Shown here piece after piece: positions 1-9,850 of a stretch of 44,268 nt of DNA. Source of the DNA: Apostichopus parvimensis (lineage: Eukaryota > Echinodermata > Holothuroidea > Aspidochirotida > Stichopodidae). The translations under genes and the position numbers were made by a program. Where the stretch lies: the NCBI GenBank assembly GCA_000934455.1, contig KN888029.1:20483-64750 (forward strand), read 5' to 3'. Positions within the stretch are counted from its first letter, which is position 1. Each line of letters begins with the position of its first letter. The notes under the pieces were generated by a model. That model ran no database searches. It worked only from the letters and a program-made list of their open reading frames with translations, and was not told the origin of the DNA.

Positions 1-726
1 TAGCTTTTGTGTGTTGAACTTCTGTGATGTATGTACGTGCAATGTGTATGGACAGACTTGTAATAGCAGTCTAACACAACATCACGTTTGCCGAACGAAT
101 GCGGTTGCTATGAGATTAAACGGAAATTTCAGTCACTGAAGATATACAAAAATATCACTGCGAGGCATGGTTAGTGCACCTAGTGTATTAATTAATATGG
201 TATAGGAAGGTAGCAATTACTCAAGGTACTATTGAAATGAACTATCCATAATCTTAGACATATTAGCGTAACATACTTCGCTATTTCCTTAACGTTAGGC
301 CTAGTAGTAGTAGTAGTATAGTAGGCCTACTTGGATGGCGGTCAACATATCCGTGCAATAACACCTGCTGAAATGATTTGTTTGCTGTAAATGAAGTAAA
401 ACACGAAATAGAAATAATAAGGCATAGATACTGGTGCATGGCAGTGTTAGATAGTACAGTGATGATCACAATGTATACATACATCTAATATTGTGTCTGT
501 GTGTCCTAACCACTCATCACGTAAGTGGAACGTGCCCAAATGAATGAGCTTGTATCATAGTATCGGAAAATGGCCGGTATATGTAATGCGCAATGTTTGA
601 TGCGACAAATGTCGCCAAACGTTTCCATACCGGTTGAATGGTTACTTACAGGAATTGGCTATTGGCTGTTCAACGTCATGGTCTACCAAAAATTGCGGGT
701 TGGCATACAATCTGTTCCATGTTAGC
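1..726. other. AT-rich stretch with no recognised gene
   Basis: I see no coding exon or RNA gene here. The only structure is a short AGT trinucleotide run near 302-318. A first, mostly non-coding exon of APIP could lie here or further upstream, but no ATG followed by a convincing donor could be picked out. Confidence 0.4.
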
Positions 727-989
727 CAAGCAAACACAAAACGTTATCATAACATTTTTAAAAGAGCCTCTAAGATATGTTTTTATAACGTTAAATGTGG
801 TGTTATTAAAACGTCGGCATAACGTTTTTATGAGATATTAATGTTATATTAATGTTTTAAAGAAAAAATGTTTTGAAATAATAGCCTAAAAACGATTTCG
901 CGACATATTTATTACACCACAAATAACGTTATCAAAACAAAAGACGAAACGTTTTAATTACGTTTTAAAAACTTTTTTGTGTTTGCTGG
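727..989. mobile_element. MITE-like element with AGCAAACAC inverted ends
   Basis: The left end reads AGCAAACACAAAA and the right end is its near-exact inverse (TTTTTTGTGTTTGCT), about 260 bp apart. The interior is AT-rich, non-coding and full of AACGTT and AAAACGTT motifs on both strands. Terminal inverted repeats, small size and no ORF fit a non-autonomous DNA transposon. A clear target-site duplication was not seen, so the outer edges are good to only a few bases. Confidence 0.6.
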
Positions 990-1242
990 GAGGCTATCAT
1001 TATTCGGCCAAAACATGACATTTTTAGAAGTCGTTGAAAATTAGGTCAGGAGTGGAGAAATTTGATTGATTAAGGAATGTCATGTATAGGTTTCCCAAGT
1101 TCACAAGAACAACTATTATATGCCTATAAAGGCAGTCTTGTAAAATTAAGCTAAGATCACTGTAAGACATACCGTCACGTAGTAACGTAGGTCAGAGACA
1201 ATACAAACACAAGTTTACAATGGTTTCCTGTGTTATTATTAG

Positions 1243-1476
1243 GAGTGTTAGCTCAGTGGTTAACGTCGGTGCATTTCGATCATAAGGTCCCGAGTTCGAG
1301 TTGCTCCAAGATTAATGTATGTCGTCCAGTTACATAGTTGTTGACAATTTGCAATTCATAATCATGGACGCTAAATATGAATCAAGAGATTGACTTCGGT
1401 CAGCTTGCGGCTTTGATAAGCCAATGATGGCTTCTTCGCGAGTTCCTGCTTGCAGGAGGATCTAAAATACATACAT
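1243..1476 (+). mobile_element. tRNA-derived SINE, family A, copy 1
   Basis: The 5' head is tRNA-like: a box A (TTAGCTCAGTGG) is followed about 35 bp later by a box B (GAGTTCGAGT), the internal RNA polymerase III promoter. The unrelated body ends in a perfect hairpin (TCCTGC-TT-GCAGGA) and an ACAT-repeat tail. The same element recurs at 1482-1710 and 8996-9238. It is not a functional tRNA because the arms do not all pair. Copies 1 and 2 are almost back to back in the same orientation. Confidence 0.85.
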
Positions 1477-1481
1477 TATAG

Positions 1482-1710
1482 GAGTGTTAGCTCAGTGGTT
1501 AACGTCGGTGCCTTTCAATCATAAGGTCCCGAGTTCGAGTCACTCCAAGATTAATGTATGTCGTCCAGTTACAGAGTTGTTGCCAATTCATAATCATGGA
1601 CGTTAAATATGAATCTAAGAGACTGACCTCGGTCAGCTTGCGACTTTGATAAGCCAATGATGTCTTCTTCGCGAGTTCCTGCTTGCAGGAGGATCTAAAA
1701 TACATACATT
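1482..1710 (+). mobile_element. tRNA-derived SINE, family A, copy 2
   Basis: This second copy of the SINE at 1243-1476 starts about five bases after it. Its head still shows a pairable acceptor-like stem (GGAGTG with CACTCC) around boxes A and B. It ends with the same TCCTGC-TT-GCAGGA hairpin and ATACATACAT tail. A small deletion relative to copy 1 lies in the body near 1580. The close direct arrangement suggests tandem insertion or a dimeric source. Confidence 0.85.
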
Positions 1711-2031
1711 AGCTCAGCTGTATTGGAACGACTGCCGTTTCGTCCAGTGAATTAACACTCAATGGATTATTGCTACCAACATTTATTGGTTAAAAATTAA
1801 GCTGTCAACACATTAGGCATCAACGCTAATTCTTCATTGAACAGTTCCTTTAAATTGTGCCCTGAGCTTGTGTACTGTATTCTATAGTTATGTGTCACTG
1901 TATCCAAACCATAGTCTTTCTAAAAAACGCTTTGAAGTAGCATAGCAACTTTGATTCAAGTTTGATTTGATTCAATAGTTATTGCTGAAAATGAACAACT
2001 TAACTGAATTCAGCCAGAAAATGAAATGTTA

Positions 2032-2097
2032 CACCCCGCAATCAAAGTGGAATCACCCCACATCCAAAGTGGAATGACCCCACATCCAAGGTGGATT
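2032..2097 (+). repeat. Three tandem 22-bp units
   Basis: Three adjacent units of 22 bp, each with the core CCACATCCAAAGTGGAAT or a close variant, begin at 2032, 2054 and 2076. They lie just before the first recognisable APIP exon, in the probable 5' UTR or an intron. Confidence 0.75.
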
Positions 2098-2148
2098 CGA
2101 TGGGAGGCTGCTTATCAAACAACATTTTTTCTTATTACGAGAAGACTT

Positions 2149-5100
2149 ATGTCATTGACCAACGAGACTTTTTTTCTTCAGACGCTGCTAAAAGATCATC
2201 CTCGCAATATCATTCCAGAGTTATGTAGGGTATTCTATCATCATGGATGGGTGACCGGTACTGGTGGAAGTTTATCTATAAAGCAAAGGTAGGATAATTA
2301 ATGCTTATATTACAAAAACAACTCTACATTTAGAAAATTTCTTAAAAATCGTGCTATTTTTTTTACTAACAGAGCCTTTTCTTCTGTTCAACAGGGATGA
2401 AATTTACGTAACTCCTTCCGGAGTACAGAAGGAAAGATTAGAGGTAATTTAGAGTCAAACATTGCCTCATTAAATCAATTGCTAAATGCACAGATAATAA
2501 AACAAGAATCGGTATGTTGGGTACACTATATATGAGTCGATATCTTCAAAGTGTGAAGGAGCCTCAGCGTACCATGCAAAGTGGAGCCAATGACATTATT
2601 GGTCTTGGTATTTAATAAACTTCACATCCCCTTTAGACAAACTAGTAACCATCCAATCCAAGGTCAAATCAATAGACTGAAAATTAAAGAGAAACAAAAC
2701 ATTATTTGTCAGTGTGCAACTGTGACATCACACATGTTTGCTTCGAGTTCACTTTTGTAGAATATCAGATAACTTCTACTGTCAATATCTCAAAAACGGT
2801 ACAAAGGAATTGAATGCAAATTTCACTAGAATGCTTAGATTATGTTCCTCTGTACAATATCAAAAAAAAATTTTAACCGGAACAATCCTTTAAAGGGGGA
2901 AAAAGGGTTAAAAAAAAATTTGAAATGGAAGTTCAACCGGGAAACGGGAACCAACGAAAGAACATAACATGATGGGAGAGCGCCCTCTTATTTATTTCAA
3001 AATGGCGGCTCTCATGGAACGTTAGTGAGACCCAATTCAGTGTATATATTGAGGGATTCTATATTGATAGTAGACTGTGGACTTTTCTTATAATTGACGT
3101 GTAGGCATACCGTTGTTAAACTTCACTGTGTTAAAGGCACACTCATGTCTACTTTGAGTTAATATTCTCTTGTTCCTTAAAAGGATGTATTTTAACGGCA
3201 GTCTTGTTTCATATACACAAGTTATTTTTATGATTGCTGATTTAATCTCAAAGGAATGGAATGTTAATAGTTGAAAATAATATCCTTCATTTCAACCAAC
3301 TTCAATTATCTGCAGTAATTGCACCATACATTTTGTAGTCATGTACTACGCTTTTAGAGGTTCCAAGCCATATAGTACCTCACAACTTAAAGCAGTATAT
3401 GTTTGGTAGTTAAAAGTGTATAGTCAATAGTCAATATTTAGTATGAAGTTGTTGTTATAGGTAGACGTGCCGATGACGTAATGGTCGCAACTACTTGTAC
3501 TTTAAGTAATGTTTAAGTAATTGTTATGATGTCAAAATGATGTCTATTGCATGTTTCCTTTTGGAATTGGTTTCAGGTGATGATAATATTGTTCCTAGGA
3601 TGTGTAGTTAGTTTAGTTTTCTTATGATTGCTTATATTCATTTCTTTACAGGCGGGCATATAGTCCGGCGACTATTCAAAACCACTGCCTTCTTAATTTT
3701 TGCCTTTGAGTTGATTTAAATTTCCGTTTGTGATACTTAACATTAGTATCTTTCGCAGGGTGATGATTTATACGTCATCAATCTGGCCGGAGATGAGCTG
3801 TCAGGACCACCTTCTTCAAAGAAATGGAGGAAGAGTCAATGTACTCCATTGTTTCTTGCTGCATATAGAATGAGAGGTATTAAATATGTTGTAATGGTTA
3901 TATAATATACTTTATTCCATACTATAGTTCAAAGATTATATTTCAACAACAAAACTGCTGGCAAGACAGGAGTAAATAGATTAACAATATTTCTGACAAA
4001 ATAAGAATATCAGAAAATACAAAATAATCGACAATTGCTCTGCCTAAGGAAGCAATAGACGTACAGCACCAAAGACAAAAACAATCGGTTTTGGCTATCT
4101 AGCTGTTTTCTGTACGGAAGCCATACATACCACACACATTAAGTCATTAATTTGTCTAAATTTGTTATTACAAACTTTTATTTTGTCATAAAAAGGTTAT
4201 AATACTAAGTTTGTATTATTTATAATGTTTGGAATGCATTTAATTTGTCTTTTATTACAGTGTTTATATTAGCAAATGTCAACTCTAAAATATTGAAGCT
4301 GTCGAATGACCTCATACATGTTGGTTTTAATCAAGACGGCATGCAGTTGAAACACTGTTTGCCTGTCTGGTCAACACGTTTCCTATGTTGTTACCTATCT
4401 CATTAAACATATGATTGATATACAGATGCTGGAGCTGTAATACACAGTCACTCTATGCATGCAAACCTTGTGACAATGCTATACGCGGGGAAGGAGTTTC
4501 GAATCAGTCACCAGGAGATGATTAAAGGAATCAAGAAAGATACATCTGGTGGATATTACAGGTAACTTTATTTTGCGATGTTTTGCCTCTCACTTAAGTT
4601 TTGAGATCATTTCATAACGTGTAACGTTGACAGAAAACGGTGTGGCTTCAGAAAGATAATGGATCGTTATAATGAATCCTTAGAAATATATCAGGATGAC
4701 AGTCGAATCAGTCACTATTAGATGATGAAAGGAATAACAAAAAGACACATCTGGTAGATATTACTCGTAAATATATGTTAAGCTTTTGTTCTTTATTTTG
4801 TACGATTCTTTTCTAAGGAAATAGCAATGACCGTAGTGACCATTTACACCTCACGAAGCATGGCTTTAAAGAAAGGGAACATGGTTACATATAAAGGTAC
4901 AACTAGAGGGAAACTTTTTAAACCATCCCTTTAGAAGATTTAGCTTTAGAATTAGATTTAGAAGATTTCTCTTCTCTGCATATTGAAAACGTAATGAGTT
5001 GGAAAATCCAGAACAGTGAAAAAACTTCCAGCCTCCACTGGGATTCGAACCCGGGCCTCCCACTTTATATGCGGACACCCAAACCACTAGGCTATGGACC

Positions 5101-7968
5101 CTGATTGTATGTCCAGAGGTTCGAAACCGGCAAGGAAGGTCGTAATTCCACTGTAGGCGTTTTTCACCTGTATCGAACAATACTAATTCTGTTTTGGTGA
5201 CAGATTTGCCTTACTCTAGATATCAAGCATGATTTAATATTTCTTGCAGAAATAGCGAGTAGCTGATTGTTGCAATAATTGAAACCACAATGAAAGAAAT
5301 GATTTGTTGGTAAATATTATCATGTACATGTACATGTACATGTACATGTATATGTATATGTATATGTATATGTATTAATATTTCTTGCAGAAATAACGAG
5401 GAGCTGATTGTTCCAATAATTGAAAACACAACGAAAGAAAATGATTTGTTGGTAAATATGATCATGTTAAAGTATCATGGAAGTTATATAAGTTATTTTG
5501 TAAGCTACTTGATGTCCCTCATTTTTATTCTGGAGGCGTCAAATACATTCCTGAATATTTCTTACTGTCGTTTCCCACAGTAGAGTATAGAAAGACAAGT
5601 TAAGAAATCGTATTGTAAATTACGTTAGTTTAACCCTGTCGGAACAATGAGGTTGTTAGACCAGGGAGTTGTTCCATAACACTCCCTGGTTAGACGCAGA
5701 TGTTAGATCTAGTCAAGCAATCTTGTAGGCGAAGCTTTCGTGGAGATCACTAGTGATTGACACTTTCGAGCAATTTCCTAGTTACTTGTAATATGTCTAG
5801 TCTGAGGTGTTCTTATTTCCACCAACCACCAGTTGTTTAAACAATCCATCATAGTTTTATCCTTCAGCCTCCCGTGTCGAATTTGTCACCCATGATAAGG
5901 GGTTTGTCAGATCTGGATTATTCCCCTCAATTAGAACCGTCTCATAATGACTTATTTTATTTAACATGTCGGTATTATAATTGCACACGATTATAGTACA
6001 TAATGCAAGAAAAAACGAAGAGTCTGAATATACAAAACAAATTGTTTATCTTTGATTGGAGTAGTTGATAAGGTACATTGAAGTCTTGGTAGTCTAAAGT
6101 TTGAATTAACCCCAGATGAATAAAGATACTTATACCATAGTCCCTACTCGTAATCTAAAATGTAGTCATTGCTGAACTTGTCCTAAAGACATTTTGGTCA
6201 GGGATATCATTTGAAAGTACATCAAGCCTCTTCACTAGAATTAAGTAAACTAGCTAATTATAAATATACAATAATACTGTCTATGTTGACTATACCGTAA
6301 ACGGTTGCGTAAATGTTACAGTGTCTTAAATTACTGCTGGTATATAACAACGGGTAGTTAATGTTGATGAAGATGCTCCATTATTTATCCTGTTTCTTTC
6401 ACCATCGATAATCTGTGAAAGCCATTCGACCCAAGAAATTGTACGGGAAAAAGATAATGTCAAAATAGCCAAAGTCAAGAAATCCACACGATGTCGCATA
6501 ACAGTTTCCTAGAAGTACCTTTGTTCCTTCAGTTTGATTTACAAACGTAATCTATTTTGAAAGTGAATCCGTTGGTTAAGCGAGGATAATACAAAACTAA
6601 GCATCCTAAACATTTCTGAATAATATCGATATAGTTTCTTTATCGCAAAAACGAGGCTGAAAAACCTTCCGATGTTTGAAGTACTATTTCTTTTATTATA
6701 TAAATTTTAGGAAGGACTGATCTCTGCAATGACGTCATATCCCGATACGTGTGCTGTTTTAGTCAGGCAGCACGGAATCTATGTTTGGGGAGATACTTGG
6801 GAACAAACAAAATCAATGTAAGTTTTCAGAGAAGGCATGCGTCCTTTCTTCAATATGTAACATGTATGGTACTTGAACCTGGAGGTTTACCACATCATGT
6901 GTTCTCTTTGGAGGCACCGAGTGTTCATGAACGTACAGCGTGCTATTGAAAATCAAATTTAATCTAGTCACTTTAATCAAATTACCATTGCCGCATTAAC
7001 TTGTTTCGTTATTGAGGTTGTTGCACTTAAAGTAAATTTTCGGCCTCGTCATCAACATAAACTGAAGTGCTTTTGGTTCCGTTATTGTCACATTATATAC
7101 ATGTGGAAACTCTGGAAACGTCTGTTACGTTTGATAACATCAGTAATTAGCCTGACCTATACCAACGTCTGTTACGTTTGATAACATCAGTAATTAGCCT
7201 GACCTACTCCTTGATTACTGACAATGGTGTACCTAATTGTCACGACTAATTTGCACCTCAGAATCCGACTATAATGATTCCTGACATTAACTGTTGGGAC
7301 TAATTACAAGTTATTCATAGCTTTGTGTGAGCGAGAAAGGGAAGAATACTTCAGGTTGCACAGAAAGTAGAACAAGTTACCTAATTAATCAGTGTTAAGG
7401 AGTGAAACGGTCCATCCAAAGAGACCGTTTTTTTTCTAAACTCGATATATATACCACTCCCTTGAAATATTTAGGAAAATTGCTTACATGATAGCAACGC
7501 TTAAAAGTCAAGACCTGGAAATTGACGAGGTTGCAAGTACTCATATAAGCCATATAAGCAAAAAAAAATCACTATTGGTAGTTTCTTAGATTGTTTATAT
7601 ATTTCTATTCTTTAAGGTGAAAGTAGCAAAAGATGCATAGGATTATCAATAAGAATAATTGGTCATGTCAACATATTTCAGCAACAGTAATCGAAAAACA
7701 CAGTTTTCATTAATATAGTGAAATAACAAAAGTACTAAACAATATCAGCAATTGCGGCTGATTGTTGTATAGTAGTATTTTTTTTATTTAATACGGATGT
7801 ATATTAAGTTAATTGATAAAATATATTTTCCTTTCATTATGGCAAATAAGTAAGGAGTTGATTTTATATTTATTCAGGTGTGAGTGCTATGATTATCTGT
7901 TTGAACTCGCTGTCAGGATGAAACAATGTGGACTGGATCCATCAAACCCACCCTGTAATGGAATATAG
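2149..7968 (+). CDS. APIP: APIP, methylthioribulose-1-phosphate dehydratase (7 exons)
   Basis: Cytosolic zinc enzyme of methionine salvage; it dehydrates 5-methylthioribulose 1-phosphate. The vertebrate protein is also known as APAF1-interacting protein and limits caspase-1/9 cell death. Exons: 2149-2288, 2395-2443, 3759-3876, 4426-4561, 5391-5451, 6711-6817, 7878-7968. All junctions are GT-AG and all phases agree, giving 233 residues (human about 242). Conserved residues visible: Cys91 in SQCTPLF, zinc ligands His109 and His111 (HSHS), catalytic Glu133 (HQEMIKG) and third zinc ligand His189 (RQHGIYVWG). All four sit at a constant offset of six from the human positions, so there are no indels across the core. 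ATG 2149 gives a natural N-terminus of about 16 residues before HPR. However, TTTTTTCTTCAG at 2170-2181 is also a strong acceptor, in which case the start codon lies in an unseen upstream exon. Decayed copies of exons 4 and 5 lie between the functional ones. Confidence 0.95.
4703..4880 (+). pseudogene. Decayed tandem copy of APIP exon 4 3' end and adjoining intron
   Basis: The stretch CGAATCAGTCAC, about 204 bp downstream of the same words in functional exon 4, continues as a degraded match through ACATCTGGT and ATATTAC to about 4768. The donor is destroyed (CGTAAA instead of AGGTAA) and an in-frame stop replaces the HQEM region, including the catalytic Glu codon. Weaker similarity continues into the flanking intron. 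It therefore looks like a tandem genomic duplication of about 200 bp, not a retrocopy. Confidence 0.75.
4915..5110 (-). mobile_element. tRNA-derived SINE in APIP intron 4
   Basis: On the minus strand, a box A (TAGCCTAGTGG) near 5085-5095 is followed by a strong box B (GGGTTCGAATCCC) near 5041-5053, the layout of a tRNA head. The downstream body differs from SINE family A and runs towards lower coordinates, ending vaguely in TCTAAATC-like repeats near 4920-4970. It lacks a full cloverleaf with matched acceptor ends, so a functional tRNA gene is unlikely. It separates the exon 4 and exon 5 pseudo-copies. Confidence 0.65.
5236..5320 (+). pseudogene. Duplicate of APIP exon 5 with intact splice sites and a stop
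   Basis: Positions 5250-5309 repeat functional exon 5 (5391-5451) with few changes, including TTCTTGCAG before and GTAAAT after it. A G-to-T change creates TAG at 5260-5262 and one A is deleted near 5298, so inclusion would truncate the enzyme. The two copies are separated by the ATGTAC/ATGTAT microsatellite. It is either a dead duplicate or a possible poison exon. Confidence 0.9.
5321..5376 (+). repeat. ATGTAC/ATGTAT hexanucleotide microsatellite
   Basis: About five ATGTAC units are followed by about four ATGTAT units. The array lies exactly between the dead and the functional copy of APIP exon 5 and may mark the duplication junction. Confidence 0.95.
5660..5690. repeat. Perfect 10-bp hairpin in APIP intron 5
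   Basis: ACCAGGGAGT and its exact inverse ACTCCCTGGT are separated by 11 bases. No function is assigned. Confidence 0.6.
7117..7210 (+). repeat. 47-bp tandem duplication in APIP intron 6
   Basis: The unit beginning AACGTCTGTTACGTTTGATA occurs at 7117 and again at 7164 with only about one mismatch, so the duplication looks recent. Nothing coding overlaps it. Confidence 0.9.
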
Positions 7969-8930
7969 CCTTGGGAGACGATCTTTGAAAATTCTCTAAC
8001 AAAGCACATCAACTTGGAATAACATCATTTTAGTAACAAAATTTCATCAACAAAGAGAGATGGAGTTGATTATTTGCATTGACGCAATGGTGTTTATTTG
8101 TGTAGGACTCTTAACATGGAAACTCAGGATTCGTGGATTCGGATAGAGGTCAACACTAGCTCAAGAGATCTTGGCGCAGGGTGGTCTTTGTCTAAATGAC
8201 TTCCGTTTTTCATTTCACTGGACGACACATGCCAAATCATTGATCTTAATTTTCATCTTTTTAATTTTCATAAATTTCTCCGGTTTTGCCCCCTCAAAAT
8301 ATTGTAGATATAAGAACAGAACATCATCGACAGTATAAATTTTGATCTATATTAGAACAGATCGATGATTAATCAGGGAAAGAAGTTTGGACAGTCAATA
8401 AGGACATTTACATTTTGTAGCTCATTGTAGTTCACAAAGATGTGTTATGTAAGATGTATCAGCAACGATTGTTCTTTCTGAACAGTCAAACTTATATAGA
8501 GTATCATGGTTCCATCTTTTACATATAATTTGTTAATTTAGAATCAATTTCTTGAAAATGTTAATGTTGACAATAATAATTTCTTTAAACTTAATGGCTA
8601 AGACTTGTTCATGTCAATTAGCAATTACATGATTACATTATACAAATGACTTGTATTATATTCAATATGGAGTATTAGTCTTGTCGAAATTGTGTGTTTG
8701 TCATGTACGTGTCATGTGTACAAGAATTCATAAGATGACTGCAAACGTCTACTTCTTGGTTAAATGCATAATAACATCATTCTGTTTTTGCTCTTTCCTT
8801 GTCATCATATATATTGTTATACAATTAAATGGTATGGAAATATGAAATGTTTTCTGCCTGTCGCAAAATGGCACCCTGCTTGAATAGTTCCTATATATTT
8901 AGATTTGATTCTATTTTTTACTTTACACGT
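7969..8930. other. APIP 3' flank, no further gene seen
   Basis: This AT-rich stretch begins with the APIP 3' UTR. No canonical polyadenylation signal stood out clearly, so the transcript end is undetermined. Short open frames here show no recognisable protein features. Confidence 0.4.
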
Positions 8931-8937
8931 GAAGGAC

Positions 8938-8989
8938 ATACATTCACATACCTCCACGTGAAGGACATACCTACCCGTGAAGATCAAAC
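8938..8989 (+). repeat. Short direct repeat CGTGAAGGACATAC
   Basis: Two exact copies of CGTGAAGGACATAC (8938, 8957) and a decayed third (8975) lie 18-19 bp apart, immediately before SINE family A copy 3. Confidence 0.7.
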
Positions 8990-8995
8990 CTTAAT

Positions 8996-9238
8996 GAGTG
9001 TTAGCTCAATGTTTATTGTTGGTGCCTTCCAATAATAAGGTCCCCGGTTCGAGTCACTCCAATATTAATGTATGTCGTCCAGTTACAGAGTTGTTGACGA
9101 TTGACAATTCATAATCATGGACGTTAAAATATGAATGTAAGAGACTGACCTCGGTCAGCTGGCGGATTTGATAAGCCAATGATCGAGGCTTCTTCGCGAG
9201 TTCCTGCTTGCAGGAGGATCTAAAATACATACATACAT
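8996..9238 (+). mobile_element. tRNA-derived SINE, family A, copy 3
   Basis: This is the same element as at 1243 and 1482, with TTAGCTCA box A, GGTTCGAGTC box B, the TCCTGC-TT-GCAGGA terminal hairpin and a longer ACAT tail. Box A is mutated (GCTCAATGTTTA), so this copy is probably less transcribable. Confidence 0.85.
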
Positions 9239-9589
9239 GACTGTTGATATTTTGAAGAAAAACAAATCACAATGATGAAAATTATTTACTGGTAGAAAGG
9301 ATATCTTCAAACGCTACGGTCGGAATTTGGTCCTACTTACTTTTTACCTTTTTGTCGTTTTTCTACGCGTACGGGGATATACGAGAAGGAAACACGAAAA
9401 ATAAGTTGATTGCAATCCGTACAGTGTGTGTTTCTATCCACCGCATTTTCCGCTCTGCCTTCCATTCTTAGCATTTTAACGGCACATATAAAAGGGATAC
9501 CAAAGATACAAACAGAGACATTTCGAGCTTCCATAAAATACAAAGGCAAGCAGAGTGATTGCATGACAAGAGTTACATGCATGCCATGG

Positions 9590-9840
9590 GGCTGCCTTTT
9601 TTGGACGCTGGTGTGCTGGGGAGGGGTGTTTCGTTTCGCTGCGTGCTGGTCGTCCTTTTGTGGTTTTTTGAAAGTTTGAGTGGGTGGTTTGGGGTTTGTC
9701 TCTGCAGGTCGGTGAGCGTATTTACTTTTTTGGCTCGCTTGACTTAAATTTCGTTGTCAGAATGGGATGGTTGGGTAGTGCCGTTTGGCCGTGACGTTTT
9801 GGATCCCGCAGGGCGGGTCACGTAAAAGCACATGCCACGG
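9590..9840 (+). mobile_element. Tx1-like LINE 3' tail, fragment T1
   Basis: This is a 5'-truncated copy of the untranslated tail of the LINE family seen at 24.6-27.2 kb. It runs from GGCTGCCTTTTTTGG through CCGTTTGGCCGTGACG to the terminal hairpin CCCGC-AGG-GCGGG and CACGTAAAAGC. It is flanked by CATGCCATGG (9580-9589) and CATGCCACGG (9841-9850), a 10-bp target-site duplication with one mismatch. This marks a complete, separate insertion event. Confidence 0.85.
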
Positions 9841-9850
9841 TAGTTAGTTA

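Noticed and set aside
1243-1320. Possible functional tRNA gene
   Set aside because: Boxes A and B are present, but the arms do not form a full cloverleaf and the same head with an attached body occurs three times, which is a SINE pattern.
2996-3030. AAAATGGCGGC (YY1-like) as an alternative promoter or start inside APIP intron 2
   Set aside because: The ATG opens only a seven-codon frame and no other promoter evidence is visible.
5031-5105. tRNA-like sequence on the minus strand
   Set aside because: Strong box B but no matching acceptor stem, and a non-tRNA body follows; called a SINE.
7405-7435. AAACGGTC/GACCGTTT hairpin followed by eight T, like a bacterial terminator
   Set aside because: It lies inside an APIP intron of an animal genome, where rho-independent termination does not apply; no Pol III gene precedes it.
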